Shown here one piece after another: positions 9,756 through 18,749 of a DNA stretch of 64,000 nt (within the stretch, counting starts at the first letter, position 1; the number at the start of each line of letters is the position of its first letter). The position numbers and the translations under genes were made by a program. The DNA is from Polyangiaceae bacterium (GTDB lineage: Bacteria; Myxococcota_A; Polyangia; Polyangiales; Polyangiaceae): contig JAQSWN010000025.1 in NCBI GenBank assembly GCA_029266615.1, positions 23,999 through 87,998 on the forward strand, written 5' to 3'. Under the pieces are notes generated by a model. It worked only from the letters and a program-made list of their open reading frames with translations. It had not been told where the DNA came from and made no database searches.

Positions 9756-10702
9756 CGCGCGAGCTTGCCTGCGAGCCATCCGCCGACTACGAGCTGCAGC
9801 GGGTGGTAAATCATGATCGGCAGGAGCACGATCGCCAGGCTCGGCTGCGCGCCGAAGATGAGCCGCGCCATCGGAACGCCGCTGGCGAGCGTCTTCTTCG
9901 AGCCGCAGAAGAGCGCGGCGATGCGGTCGGCACGCTCGAAGCCGAGCAACTTGCCCGCGCTCCATGTCAGCGCGAGCGCCACCGCCAACAGAAGCACCGA
10001 CGCAGCTACGGAGATGGCGAGCGGCGCGGCCCCGCTCCGCCACACGCCGCCCTGCACGGAGTCGCAGAACGACGTGTAGACGAGAAGCAAAATCGTAAGC
10101 CGATCTGCCACGTTGATGCGTGGCTTGTGACGCGCAGCCCACGCGCCGAGCAGGGGGCGGCACGCTTGGCCCACCACTAGCGGCAGCACTAGCCACAAGC
10201 ATAGGTCCAGCACCACCGCGCCGAACGGCAGCGGTTGGCCCGCGGTGCCGAGCACCAAGCCGAGCCAGAGCGGCGTGAGCACGACGCCCAGCAAGCTCGA
10301 GAGGGTCGCGTTGAACACTGCCGCGGCGACGTTGCCGCGAGCCGCCGCCGTGAGGGCCACCGATGACGATACGGTGGATGGGAGGGCGCACAAGAAAAAC
10401 AAGCCGGTACGCAGCTCCGCAGTGCCGCGTGAGCCCAAGGCCAGGAGCAGCAGGGCGCCCAGGAGCGGGAACAGCAAGAAGGTGGAGCTCTGAATCAGCA
10501 GATGCAGCCGCCACTTGCGGGTGCCCGCGGCGAGAGCTTTCAAGGAGAGCGAAAGCCCGTGCAAAAAGAAGATGAGCGACACCCCGGCCTTGTTGATGAC
10601 CTCTGGACGCAGACTGCCCCCCTTGGCACCGGGCTCCGGAAAGACCCAGGCCAGCGCGACCGCGATGGCCATACCGGTCAGGAACCAATCGGGCTTCTTC
10701 AT
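9743..10702 (-). CDS. Bile acid:sodium symporter family protein
   Basis: MKKPDWFLTGMAIAVALAWVFPEPGAKGGSLRPEVINKAGVSLIFFLHGLSLSLKAL...ALPSTVSSSVALTAAARGNVAAAVFNATLSSLLGVVLTPLW. Confidence 0.9.
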   Translation of the reverse strand: MKKPDWFLTGMAIAVALAWVFPEPGAKGGSLRPEVINKAGVSLIFFLHGLSLSLKALAAGTRKWRLHLLIQSSTFLLFPLLGALLLLALGSRGTAELRTGLFFLCALPSTVSSSVALTAAARGNVAAAVFNATLSSLLGVVLTPLWLGLVLGTAGQPLPFGAVVLDLCLWLVLPLVVGQACRPLLGAWAARHKPRINVADRLTILLLVYTSFCDSVQGGVWRSGAAPLAISVAASVLLLAVALALTWSAGKLLGFERADRIAALFCGSKKTLASGVPMARLIFGAQPSLAIVLLPIMIYHPLQLVVGGWLAGKLARQSG

Positions 10703-10732
10703 GCGCGAAGCGCGCTCGTAGCAGCTCCGCCC

Positions 10733-11245
10733 TCAGCGAGCGAGCTTGGCGGCTAGCCAAGAATCCACCGCGGCTCGTCCCCCGCCCGAAATCACGAGCG
10801 AGGAGGCCATGGCCAACGCCAGAACATGAAACTCGTAGCCTTCACCATGGGGAGCGCCACCCCAATTCATGAAGAATCCGTTCGGCAGGTGCACGATGAG
10901 CGCGGCGCCGAGCATGACCGCGAACGCGGCCGCCGCCGAGAAGCGCGTGGCGAAGCCGAGCAGGAGCGCGAGCGATCCAAGAAAGTCCGACAAGATGACG
11001 AGCGCACCGAGCAAGCTGGGGATCCCCACGGAGCTGAAGAAGCTCATCGTGCCGTCGATGCCGTAACCGCTGAACCAGCCGAATGCCTTTTGTAAACCGT
11101 GGGCGAAGATCACCCCGCCGAGCGAGAGGCGCAGCAGCGTGGGCACGACACTGTCCGTCGTGGAAAGAAGGCGAATCGACAGCGCCGAAGGCGTGGAAGC
11201 GGAGGTGGGGAGGGCGCCGTGAGGCAGGGAATCGAGGTTTTGCAT
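10733..11245 (-). CDS. DoxX family membrane protein
   Basis: LLRLSLGGVIFAHGLQKAFGWFSGYGIDGTMSFF...ALLLGFATRFSAAAAFAVMLGAALIVHLPNGFFMNW; internal ATG (MQNLDS) preferred. Confidence 0.88.
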   Translation of the reverse strand: MQNLDSLPHGALPTSASTPSALSIRLLSTTDSVVPTLLRLSLGGVIFAHGLQKAFGWFSGYGIDGTMSFFSSVGIPSLLGALVILSDFLGSLALLLGFATRFSAAAAFAVMLGAALIVHLPNGFFMNWGGAPHGEGYEFHVLALAMASSLVISGGGRAAVDSWLAAKLAR

Positions 11246-11377
11246 GCCGCGAATCTGCGGCCCCAGCAGATAACAATCCAACTCATGTTGCTGATGCGCG
11301 ATATCACCATACTCTATGACTGGCAGAGCGTGGCCAACGTCAGCTCGGGATCGAGTTAGCAACCGCCGGAGAAGGCT

Positions 11378-11713
11378 TCACATGTCGATGAGCACGTGCC
11401 CCTGCGCGGACAGCTGCGTCGGATAAATGCGTAAGCTGCAATCGCCACTCGATGAATGACCCGTGGAAAGGTCGAATTTGAGGGAGTGAAGCGGGCAGAT
11501 CAGCGTGCCGCTGCCGAGCAACCCGTCCGCGAGTGGCCCGTTTTTGTGGGGGCATTCGGCCTGGGTCGCGTACACCGCGCCGTCCCTGCCGCGGAACACG
11601 GCGACGCGGGTGCCGCCCACGTCGAACGTGCGGCCTTCGCCTTCCGGGATGGCGCTGAGCGGGCCGAGCGTGACCCAAGAGCTCATGACGGGCAGGGAGC
11701 GAGCGGCTTGCAT
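11378..11713 (-). CDS. nirD: Nitrite reductase small subunit-like Rieske protein
   Basis: Rieske motifs CPHKNGPL and CPLHSLKFD; directly downstream of nirB. Confidence 0.88.
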   Translation of the reverse strand: MQAARSLPVMSSWVTLGPLSAIPEGEGRTFDVGGTRVAVFRGRDGAVYATQAECPHKNGPLADGLLGSGTLICPLHSLKFDLSTGHSSSGDCSLRIYPTQLSAQGHVLIDM

Positions 11714-11721
11714 AGGGCCTC

Positions 11722-14184
11722 CTATTGAATGACGGGAAGGTGCGACGCGAACTGGTTCACGGTGGCGGGCGTGCTCGCTTCGAGCCACGGATCCCGATAG
11801 GCCTCTACCGAGCTCTGCATCGCCGCGTCGAGCCGCTCCGCGAGGTGCTCGCTATCGTGCACGACCACGGCGCGAATCTTCTCTATACCGATGCGCTCCA
11901 CGAAGCCGTAGGTGCGCTCGAGGTACTTGGCGTGCTCGCGGTAGTATTGAATGAAGCGGCCGGAGATGCGGAGGACGTCCTCGTGCGTCGCCACCGTGCA
12001 CAAAAGATCGCCTTTGCGGACGTGCGCGCCCGCGGCGCCGCCGACGTAGATTTCCCACTTGCCACCCTCGACTGCGACGGCGCCGACGTCTTTGACCATG
12101 GCCTCCGAGCAGTTTCGTGGGCAGCCGGCGGTCGCGAGCTTGAGCTTGCCGGGGGTATCCAGTCCCTGAAAACGCCCTTCGATTTCTTGCGCCAAGCCCA
12201 TGCTGTCGCCGAGCCCGAAGCGACAATAGTCCGTACCGATGCAGCTTTTGCAGGTGCGGTAGCTCTTGCTGTATGCGTAGCCGGAGGGCATGCCAAGGTC
12301 GCGCCAAACGTTCGGCAGTTGGTCGCGCGGCACCCCGACGAGGTCGATCCGCTGGCCGCCCGTGAGCTTCACCAACGGCACCTGGTACTTCTCCGCCACG
12401 TCCGCGATGCGACGGAGCTGCGCGGGCGAGGTGATGCCCCCTGGAAGCTGGGGGATGACACTGAAGGTGCCGTCCTTTTGGATGTTGCCGTGCACACGGT
12501 CGTTGATGAAGCGCGCGTCCCGCTCGTCTTCGTACTCGCCGGCCCAAATCGTCCGTAGCAGGGACGCGAGGCCGGGCTTGCTTCCCGGATCTTCAAGGCC
12601 CCCTGCCAAAGCCGCGAAGACCGACGACACGGACCGCAAGCCCAGCTCGCGGATCTTCGTCACCAGGTCGGGCTTGGACAGGGGCACACCGGGCACGTAG
12701 TAGTCGGCCGCGGGATCGACCTCGGCGGCGCCGCCGCAGGCCCACGCCACCACGTCGGCCACCAAGGCTTTGCACGCGCCGCAGCCCATGCCTGCGCGCG
12801 TGGCCTCCATGACCGTCTTTAGGGTGCGTTTGCCCGCGGCGACACTGCCGATGACGGCGCCCTTGGTGACGCCGTTACAGTTACAAACCTGCATATCTTG
12901 GGGCATTTCATCGATGGTGGCGCGCCCTTTGGGCGCACCGATATCGAACAGCAGGGACAGCCGCTCCTCCGGCAGCGGCGTGTTGCGATCGAATGCCTGC
13001 GTCAGGTACGGCGCCTTGCTGATGTCGCCCAGCAAGATGCTCCCGAGGAGGCGACCATTGCGGATGATGAGCTTCTTATAGGTTCCTTTCTTCGGTTCGG
13101 TGAACTGCACGACTTCGTCACCTTCCTCGGTGGGCTCGGTTGCGCCCATCGAGGCCACTTCGACGCCCATGACTTTGAGGCGCGTCGAGACCTTGGAGCC
13201 CAGATACGCGGCTTCCGCGTTCCGGCCCGTGATGTGATCGGCCAGGACCTTGGCCTGCTCCCAGATGGGCGCGACCAGGCCGTAAACCTGACCGCGGTGC
13301 TGCACGCACTCCCCCAGCGCGTAGATGCGCGAATCGTCCGGCGAGCGCAGCTGGTTGTCGACGACGATACCGCGCTCCACGCTGAGCCCCGCACGCACGG
13401 CCAGCTCGCTGTTCGCCTTGATTCCGGCCGCTATCACGACCAGGTCGCACTCGAGCCGCTCGCCGTCCGCGAACTCCAGCCCCGTTACGCGCTCGTCCCC
13501 GAGAACGCGCTTGGTGTTCTTCTGGAGCAGCACGTTGATGCCCAAATCCTCCAAAGTTTTTTTGAGGATACCGCCGGCGGCTTTGTCCAGCTGCTGGCTC
13601 ATCAGCGTGTCGCTCCGCTGGACGACGTGCACGTCCAGCGAGAAGTTTTGCAGGCCGCGCGCCGCTTCCAGCCCGAGCAAGCCGCCGCCGACCACCGCCC
13701 CCGCCTTCTTGCCCATCGCGTAGCTGGTGATGCTGCGACAGTCGTCTAGATTGCGGAAGAAGAAGACGCCCGGTTTGAGCTGGCCGTCTTCGAAGCGCAC
13801 GCCATCCATCGGCGGGATGAACGGCACGCTCCCGGTCGCGATGATGAGCTGGTCGTACGGCTCCAGGACGCCACCCTCGCCCATGACGGTCTGCGCGTGG
13901 CGTAGGATCTTGAGCACCCGCACGCCCGCGTGCAGCTTGATACCGTGCTCCGCGTACCACGCGAGCGGGTTGAGAAAAATGTCCGACTCTTCGTGGGAGC
14001 CGTTCAGGACGTCCGAAAGCAGGATGCGGTTGTAGTTGCCGTATGGCTCCTCGCCGAACATCACGATCTCGAAGAGGTCGGCTCCGCCGCGCGCCAGGAT
14101 TTCTTCCACCACGCGCGCCCCGGCCATTCCGTTACCGATCACGACCAAGCGGCGTTTGTCGGACAGGGGCGCGGGACTTTCCAC
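11722..14184 (-). CDS. nirB: Nitrite reductase [NAD(P)H] large subunit
   Basis: FAD/NAD domains (VVIGNGMAGARVVEEIL; AVVGGGLLGLEAARGL), BFD-like [2Fe-2S] (VCNCNGVTKGAV...GMGCGACKALV) and siroheme/4Fe-4S half (CKSCIGTDYCRFGLGDS; TAGCPRNCSEAMVKDVG). GTG start (VTVESPAPL) inferred. Confidence 0.94.
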   Translation of the reverse strand: MESPAPLSDKRRLVVIGNGMAGARVVEEILARGGADLFEIVMFGEEPYGNYNRILLSDVLNGSHEESDIFLNPLAWYAEHGIKLHAGVRVLKILRHAQTVMGEGGVLEPYDQLIIATGSVPFIPPMDGVRFEDGQLKPGVFFFRNLDDCRSITSYAMGKKAGAVVGGGLLGLEAARGLQNFSLDVHVVQRSDTLMSQQLDKAAGGILKKTLEDLGINVLLQKNTKRVLGDERVTGLEFADGERLECDLVVIAAGIKANSELAVRAGLSVERGIVVDNQLRSPDDSRIYALGECVQHRGQVYGLVAPIWEQAKVLADHITGRNAEAAYLGSKVSTRLKVMGVEVASMGATEPTEEGDEVVQFTEPKKGTYKKLIIRNGRLLGSILLGDISKAPYLTQAFDRNTPLPEERLSLLFDIGAPKGRATIDEMPQDMQVCNCNGVTKGAVIGSVAAGKRTLKTVMEATRAGMGCGACKALVADVVAWACGGAAEVDPAADYYVPGVPLSKPDLVTKIRELGLRSVSSVFAALAGGLEDPGSKPGLASLLRTIWAGEYEDERDARFINDRVHGNIQKDGTFSVIPQLPGGITSPAQLRRIADVAEKYQVPLVKLTGGQRIDLVGVPRDQLPNVWRDLGMPSGYAYSKSYRTCKSCIGTDYCRFGLGDSMGLAQEIEGRFQGLDTPGKLKLATAGCPRNCSEAMVKDVGAVAVEGGKWEIYVGGAAGAHVRKGDLLCTVATHEDVLRISGRFIQYYREHAKYLERTYGFVERIGIEKIRAVVVHDSEHLAERLDAAMQSSVEAYRDPWLEASTPATVNQFASHLPVIQ

Positions 14185-14186
14185 CG

Positions 14187-14537
14187 TTACACCTCCACCA
14201 GGCCCATATCGACCAAGACTTGCCCGCTCGCTCCTTCCGGAGCGCCAACGCAAAGCTCCAAATTCGACTCGGGCTCGATGTCGTCCACGATCGCCAGGGG
14301 CACGTGCACGGAGGCCTTCGCGCCGACCGGGAAGTAGCGCATTGGCTTACCGTTCCGGAGCAGCACGAGGTAAATCATGTCCGGCAACGCGTTGCCGGCG
14401 CGCAAGTAGATGAGCTGCGTTCGCTTGTCGAACGGCACGGTGTACTTCACGGGCGGCGAGAGCGGAACGGCGCGTTTCAAGCCCGCACCGTTGAACTCAT
14501 AGAGCCCCTGAATGAATCTCGAGGTTTCGAGCGCCAT
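14187..14537 (-). CDS. Conserved small protein upstream of nirB, unknown function
   Basis: 116 aa MALETSRFIQGLYEFNGAGLKRAVPLSPPVKYTVPFDKRTQLIYLRAGNALPDMIYLVLLRNGKPMRYFPVGAKASVHVPL...; tightly packed with nirB. Confidence 0.75.
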   Translation of the reverse strand: MALETSRFIQGLYEFNGAGLKRAVPLSPPVKYTVPFDKRTQLIYLRAGNALPDMIYLVLLRNGKPMRYFPVGAKASVHVPLAIVDDIEPESNLELCVGAPEGASGQVLVDMGLVEV

Positions 14538-14590
14538 TGATGCTCAGTTTGCCGGCGCGCCGTTTCCGACTCTTTTCCGGAGCGAGACTC

Positions 14591-14694
14591 TTAATCGATT
14601 CGTAAGTGTTCGGCGCGCAGCACGGTGGGGGTGGGCGGAAATGCCATCGCGCGCTCGATGACGTTGCGAAGCTCACTGAACGTCAGCTGCACGC
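14591..14694 (-). pseudogene. Remnant resembling the C-terminal end of an NtrC-type sigma54 AAA+ domain
   Basis: Minus-strand VQLTFSELRNVIERAMAFPPTPTVLRAEHLRID*: ELRNVIERA...EHL resembles the NVRELRNVIERA...EHL block of sigma54 activators; no upstream AAA+ sequence. Confidence 0.5.
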
Positions 14695-14739
14695 AAGTCA
14701 AAGCCGAGATGGCGGGCCTGGTCTCCAGAGCGCCCACAT

Positions 14740-14934
14740 AAGCCGGGCCAGCTCGCGGATATCGAAGTAGACGCGTTCGAAGGCCACACGCTGAAGGGCC
14801 ATGTGGACAGCCTCGCCGACGGCACCGGCTCGCGATTCTCGCTTTTGCCGCCCGAAAACGCGTCCGGCAACTTTACCAAGGTCGTGCAACGTGTGCCGAT
14901 GTTGCTGCGTTTGGAGGGCGTGGCCGGCCTCTAG
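14740..14934 (+). pseudogene. C-terminal remnant of EmrA/HlyD-family membrane fusion protein
   Basis: In-frame KPGQLADIEVDAFEGHTLKGHVDSLADGTGSRFSLLPPENASGNFTKVVQRVPMLLRLEGVAGL* carries the EmrA-type block (GTGSxFSLLPPENAxGNFxKVVQRVPV); rest of gene absent, frame closed at 14677. Confidence 0.82.
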
Positions 14935-15062
14935 CTACGGCCCGGGCGGAGCGCCAAAGTCATGGTCAGCACCAAGTAATCCACAGGCATCCACAGGTAA
15001 TCCCCTGGAGTTATGTAAGAGCGTTGCCCGGGAAACGGCGCAGGTTTCTGGCTCGAAAGCTG

Positions 15063-15190
15063 ATGGCGATTATCGACGTCACCATCGTCGACGTCGCGCT
15101 CGATGACATCCGCGCGAGCTTCGATATGCCCATCGATCAACGGGCTACATGATCTCTTCGGCATCACCTGCTAGCACTAGCGGTAGTGCA
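15063..15190 (+). pseudogene. N-terminal remnant of EmrB/DHA2-family MFS transporter, frameshifted
   Basis: MAIIDVTIVDVALDDIRASFDMPID then +1 frame STGYMISSA; resembles DHA2 N-terminus (IDTTIVNVALPDI..SF..PID..xWVSTGYMISS) with a frame-breaking deletion around 15134-15138. Confidence 0.75.
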
Positions 15191-15249
15191 TGGCCTCGCT
15201 CCAGTAACCAGCATCTGCCGAAGTGAATTCGGCTGAGCCGCCCCGCACG

Positions 15250-16425
15250 TCACGCTCGCGCGGCAGTGAGAGCGGCGTCCAAGAGCTCGACCGCTTCGTC
15301 TACCTCCGCGCGGCTCACGTTGAGCGCGGGCATGAATCGGAGCGCGTCCTCCCGCGGTGAGTTGACGAGCAGGTTGCGCTCTGCCGCCTCGCGCACGACG
15401 GCTTGGCCGCTCAAGCCGCGCAGCGCGAGCGCCAAAAGCAGCCCGCGGCCGCGCACCTCGCCCTGACCGTGCTTGGTCGACAGCTCGCGCAGGCGACTTT
15501 GGAAGTATTCGCTCGTGGCGCGGACCTGGGCCAGGAATTCCGGCGCCCCGACGGTCTGCAGTACTGCGAGCATGACGGCGCCGATCACGGGGCCGCCGTT
15601 GAACGTGCCCCCCTGGTCCCCAGGCTCGAACACGCACAGGTCTTCCCGGGTGACGAGCGCGGCCGCGGGTAAGCCGCCGCCCAACCCCTTGCCGAGGGTC
15701 ATGATGTCGGGCGTGATGCCGCTCGCCTGGTAGCCCCACATCTGCCCGGTGCGGCCGACACCGGTCTGCACCTCGTCCGCGATGAGCAGGAGTTGCTTCT
15801 CCTTCGTGAGCTCGCGTAAGCCTCGCAAAAAATCGTCCGACGCGGGCACGACCCCGCCTTCGCCTTGGATCGGCTCCAGCATGACCGCGACCGTCTTGGG
15901 GCCGATCGCCGCCTCTACAGCGGCGAGGTCGTTCAGCGGTACTTGCACGAAGCCGGGCACCTTTGGCTCGAAAAGCTCGCGCCACTGCGGCTTGCCGGTG
16001 GCGGACATGGTCGCCAAGGTACGGCCGTGAAAGGCTCCCGCCATCGTGATGATCTCGTAGGCGCCGCGGGACTGGCCCCACTTGCGTGCGAGCTTAATGG
16101 CACCTTCGTTCGCTTCGGCGCCGCTGTTCGTGAAGAACGTGCGATCGCCGAAGGAGAGGCTGGCGATGGTTGCGGCGGCGCGCGCGGCCGGCTCGTTGAA
16201 GTAGGCGGGGCCGCAGTTGATGAGCCGGCTCGCCTGGCGAGTGAGCGCTTCCACCACCACGGGCGGAGAGTGGCCGAGGCAATTGACCGCCCACCCCTGC
16301 ACGAAGTCCAGGTAGCGGCGGCCCGCGCTGTCGGTCAGCCACGAGCCGCTGCCTTCGGCCATCACCACGCCCGGTCGACGCGCGGTGACCATCAAGTAAC
16401 TCAGATCCAGCCCCGGTTCGTTCAT
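15250..16425 (-). CDS. argD: Class-III PLP aminotransferase, acetylornithine aminotransferase-like
   Basis: MNEPGLDLSYLMVTARRPGVVMAEGSGSWLTDSAGRRYLDFVQGWAVNCLGH...TNSGAEANEGAIKLARKW...EPIQGEGGV...LLIADEVQTGVGRTG...LGKGLGGGLP. Confidence 0.92.
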   Translation of the reverse strand: MNEPGLDLSYLMVTARRPGVVMAEGSGSWLTDSAGRRYLDFVQGWAVNCLGHSPPVVVEALTRQASRLINCGPAYFNEPAARAAATIASLSFGDRTFFTNSGAEANEGAIKLARKWGQSRGAYEIITMAGAFHGRTLATMSATGKPQWRELFEPKVPGFVQVPLNDLAAVEAAIGPKTVAVMLEPIQGEGGVVPASDDFLRGLRELTKEKQLLLIADEVQTGVGRTGQMWGYQASGITPDIMTLGKGLGGGLPAAALVTREDLCVFEPGDQGGTFNGGPVIGAVMLAVLQTVGAPEFLAQVRATSEYFQSRLRELSTKHGQGEVRGRGLLLALALRGLSGQAVVREAAERNLLVNSPREDALRFMPALNVSRAEVDEAVELLDAALTAARA

Positions 16426-16488
16426 GTTCGGCGCGCGCAACTTGCCACGGCCGTTGGTGGTCGGCGAGCAGCGGTCCGAGAAATTCTG

Positions 16489-17043
16489 TCAGGCGGGGGC
16501 GAGCGGCAGGTACAGCTCCGTGGCGAGCTGCTCCTTCGGCACCTCCATCGGGGTATTGACGTATATCTCGTACGTCACGCCTTCCCCGAGGCGCTCGTTG
16601 CAGCGCGGCAACCATTGCCCCATCAGCCGCGCCCAGGCCTCGTGCGTGTCGTAGCCGGCTGCGAGCGCGATAGTGGTGACCGTCGTCTCCTCGCTGCGCA
16701 AACGAAGCGCGGCGCGCTCGAGCCGCAGCCGCCGGTGCAGCTCGAGCGGCGTCTCTCCGAGCATGCCGCGGAAAATTCGATGGAAGTGAAAAGGTGACAG
16801 AGCCGCGACGCGCGCTAAATGGGAGAGATCCAGCGCTTCGTCCAAATGTGTGACCACGTGCTGGAGCGCCCGCTCCACCGCACTTTCATAGAAAGACAGC
16901 GTCTCCGTCTTCACGAGGCTTGGTTTAACTCGTCGCGCCAGCTGAGGCTTGACCGCCCTTGCGCATTCGACGCGAGCCGTTCGGCAGCTCGGCCGGTTTG
17001 CGCACGGTGTGGGACGGAAAGCCCGAAGCGAGCCGGTAGACAT
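16489..17043 (-). pseudogene. AraC family regulator with GyrI-like C-terminus carrying an internal in-frame deletion
   Basis: AraC HTH (DLSHLARVAALSPFHFHRIFRGMLGETPLELHRRLRLERAALRLRSEETTVTTIALAAGYDTHEA) joined directly to a GyrI C-terminal tail (WARLMGQWLPRCNERLGEGVTYEIYVNTPMEVPKEQLATELYLPLAPA); second HTH helix region and most of GyrI missing. ORF itself is open. Confidence 0.65.
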
Positions 17044-17063
17044 CCGGACCTCCCGCTGTATGG

Positions 17064-18029
17064 TTGGGATGCGGAGTCGGATTTGTCGTCGTGGGTAGGT
17101 TCGGAGTGAGAGCGACGTGGAAGCACATAGCCTTGGCGGCGCTGGTCAGCGTGGCAGGTTGCTCCTCCGCACCGCCGCCGATTTCCGCCAGCAGCTGCCC
17201 CGCGCCGTGCGCTCGCAGGAGCTCGCCCGTCGCGGGGCTCCGCGTCGTGCTCTCTGAAAGGGCGAGCACCATCTGCATGACGGAAGGCGGCTGCTTGGGA
17301 GAGCCGGTCGGCTCCGTGCGCACCACGCCGCTCCAAGCCCCCCTGCGCGGCGCGATTTCGGAGGCGCTCTCGGACGCCGGCTTCGAGCTCGTTCTAGGCG
17401 ACGCCGAGCGCGACGCCGTCGCTGGGGTCGAGTGGCGCGGAACGGATACGATTGCGCTGGGGTTGCGTGACGCCAACGGCCGCCTGATCGACCAAGCCAG
17501 TTACCGCCGAAGCCTGGAGCCCTGCCGCGCGCTGCCAGAGCTCACCTGGGATACGTGCTGGGCCGCCAACTTCGAGCAGATGAAGCGAGCGCTCTCGCAA
17601 CCGCTTTCGAGCTCTCCCGCCGTGGTCGCGTTCGCCCGCAAAGCGAAGGGCCTCGGAAGTGCGCAAGTGAGCACGCCTGGCCCGGCGGCGCGCGAGGTCT
17701 CCCCACAGCCAAGCTCGGCGGTGCTGGGGGAGCGACTCAGCGACCAGCAGCTTCAGGAGACCGTCGCCCGCTACCGCGAGCAAATTCAGCGCATCTGCTG
17801 GGAGCCCGCACGTGACGCCCGCGAGCCGACGGCGCCTTCTTCGGCGCGCGTCAGCACGTCTATCACCATCGGCGCTTCGGGCAGCGTCCTGGACGTGAAG
17901 ACCGGCGGCGACCCGCCCGGTTATCTACGGCTCGCCGACTGCATCGCGGGACAGGTCCGTGCCTGGCGCTTCCCCGCCTCGAAGAACGCAACGACCGCCA
18001 GCATCCCCTTCGTCTTCGCCGGCGAATGA
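17064..18029 (+). CDS. Secreted/lipoprotein-like protein with AgmX/TonB-like C-terminal domain
   Basis: C-terminus ISTSITIGASGSVLDVKTGGDPPGYLRLADCIAGQVRAWRFP...SIPFVF is typical of myxobacterial AgmX/PglI C-terminal domains; N-terminal signal LVSVAGCSSAPPP. Confidence 0.65.
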   Translation: MGCGVGFVVVGRFGVRATWKHIALAALVSVAGCSSAPPPISASSCPAPCARRSSPVAGLRVVLSERASTICMTEGGCLGEPVGSVRTTPLQAPLRGAISEALSDAGFELVLGDAERDAVAGVEWRGTDTIALGLRDANGRLIDQASYRRSLEPCRALPELTWDTCWAANFEQMKRALSQPLSSSPAVVAFARKAKGLGSAQVSTPGPAAREVSPQPSSAVLGERLSDQQLQETVARYREQIQRICWEPARDAREPTAPSSARVSTSITIGASGSVLDVKTGGDPPGYLRLADCIAGQVRAWRFPASKNATTASIPFVFAGE

Positions 18030-18267
18030 AGGGTGCACCACTCTGGTCTCGACCGGCCGAGAGACGGCGCGTTGCAGAAAGGCCCCGCTCGCGCTTCGAG
18101 CGCTGGCCCGCTCCCGACCAGAACGAACGCGTTTGCCGCAACGCAAACCATTGAATTGTATGATCTTTTATGACCCGCCATGAAGACACCAAAAATAATT
18201 TGGGTGGACCGTGTCGATCGCGGTGGAGGAGGCTGCTGCTCTGCGGCCCCCAAAAGGAGAATGAACG

Positions 18268-18702
18268 ATGCGAGTGATGGTGATCGTCAAGGCGAACAAG
18301 AGCTCCGAGTCCGGCAAGCTGCCAACCGAAAGCGACCTGACCACGATGATGAAGTACAACGAGGAGCTCGTGAAGGCGGGCATCTTGCTCGCGGGTGAAG
18401 GCCTGCACCCGAGCATGAAGGGCAAGCGCGTCCTCTTCGGCCAGGGCAAGCCGACCGTGGTGGACGGACCGTTCACGGAGACCAAAGAGCTCGTGGCCGG
18501 GTTCTGGCTTTGGCAGGTCAAGTCGATGGACGAAGCCGTCGAGTGGTTGAAGCGGATGCCGCAGAGCAACGACGAGCACGGGATCTGCAACGTCGAGATC
18601 CGCCCGGTGTTCGAGGCAGAGGACTTCGGCGAAAATCTCACCCCGGAGACACGCGCCAAGGAAGAAGAGCTGCGGCGTCTGTCCGGCGAAGCCAAGCGCT
18701 GA
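18268..18702 (+). CDS. YCII-related / DGPF-domain protein (no adjacent ECF sigma gene)
   Basis: MRVMVIVKANKSSESGKLPTE...VVDGPFTETKELVAGFWLWQVKSMDEAVEWLKRMP. Confidence 0.92.
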   Translation: MRVMVIVKANKSSESGKLPTESDLTTMMKYNEELVKAGILLAGEGLHPSMKGKRVLFGQGKPTVVDGPFTETKELVAGFWLWQVKSMDEAVEWLKRMPQSNDEHGICNVEIRPVFEAEDFGENLTPETRAKEEELRRLSGEAKR

Positions 18703-18749
18703 GCCGACGGGCGCCCCGGACTTCTGCGTACACCTGCCCACCTGTCGCG

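Noticed and set aside
8922-10760. 612 aa minus ORF across histidine kinase and symporter genes
   Set aside because: Overlaps well-recognised HATPase and symporter coding frames; composition is an antisense/out-of-frame artefact.
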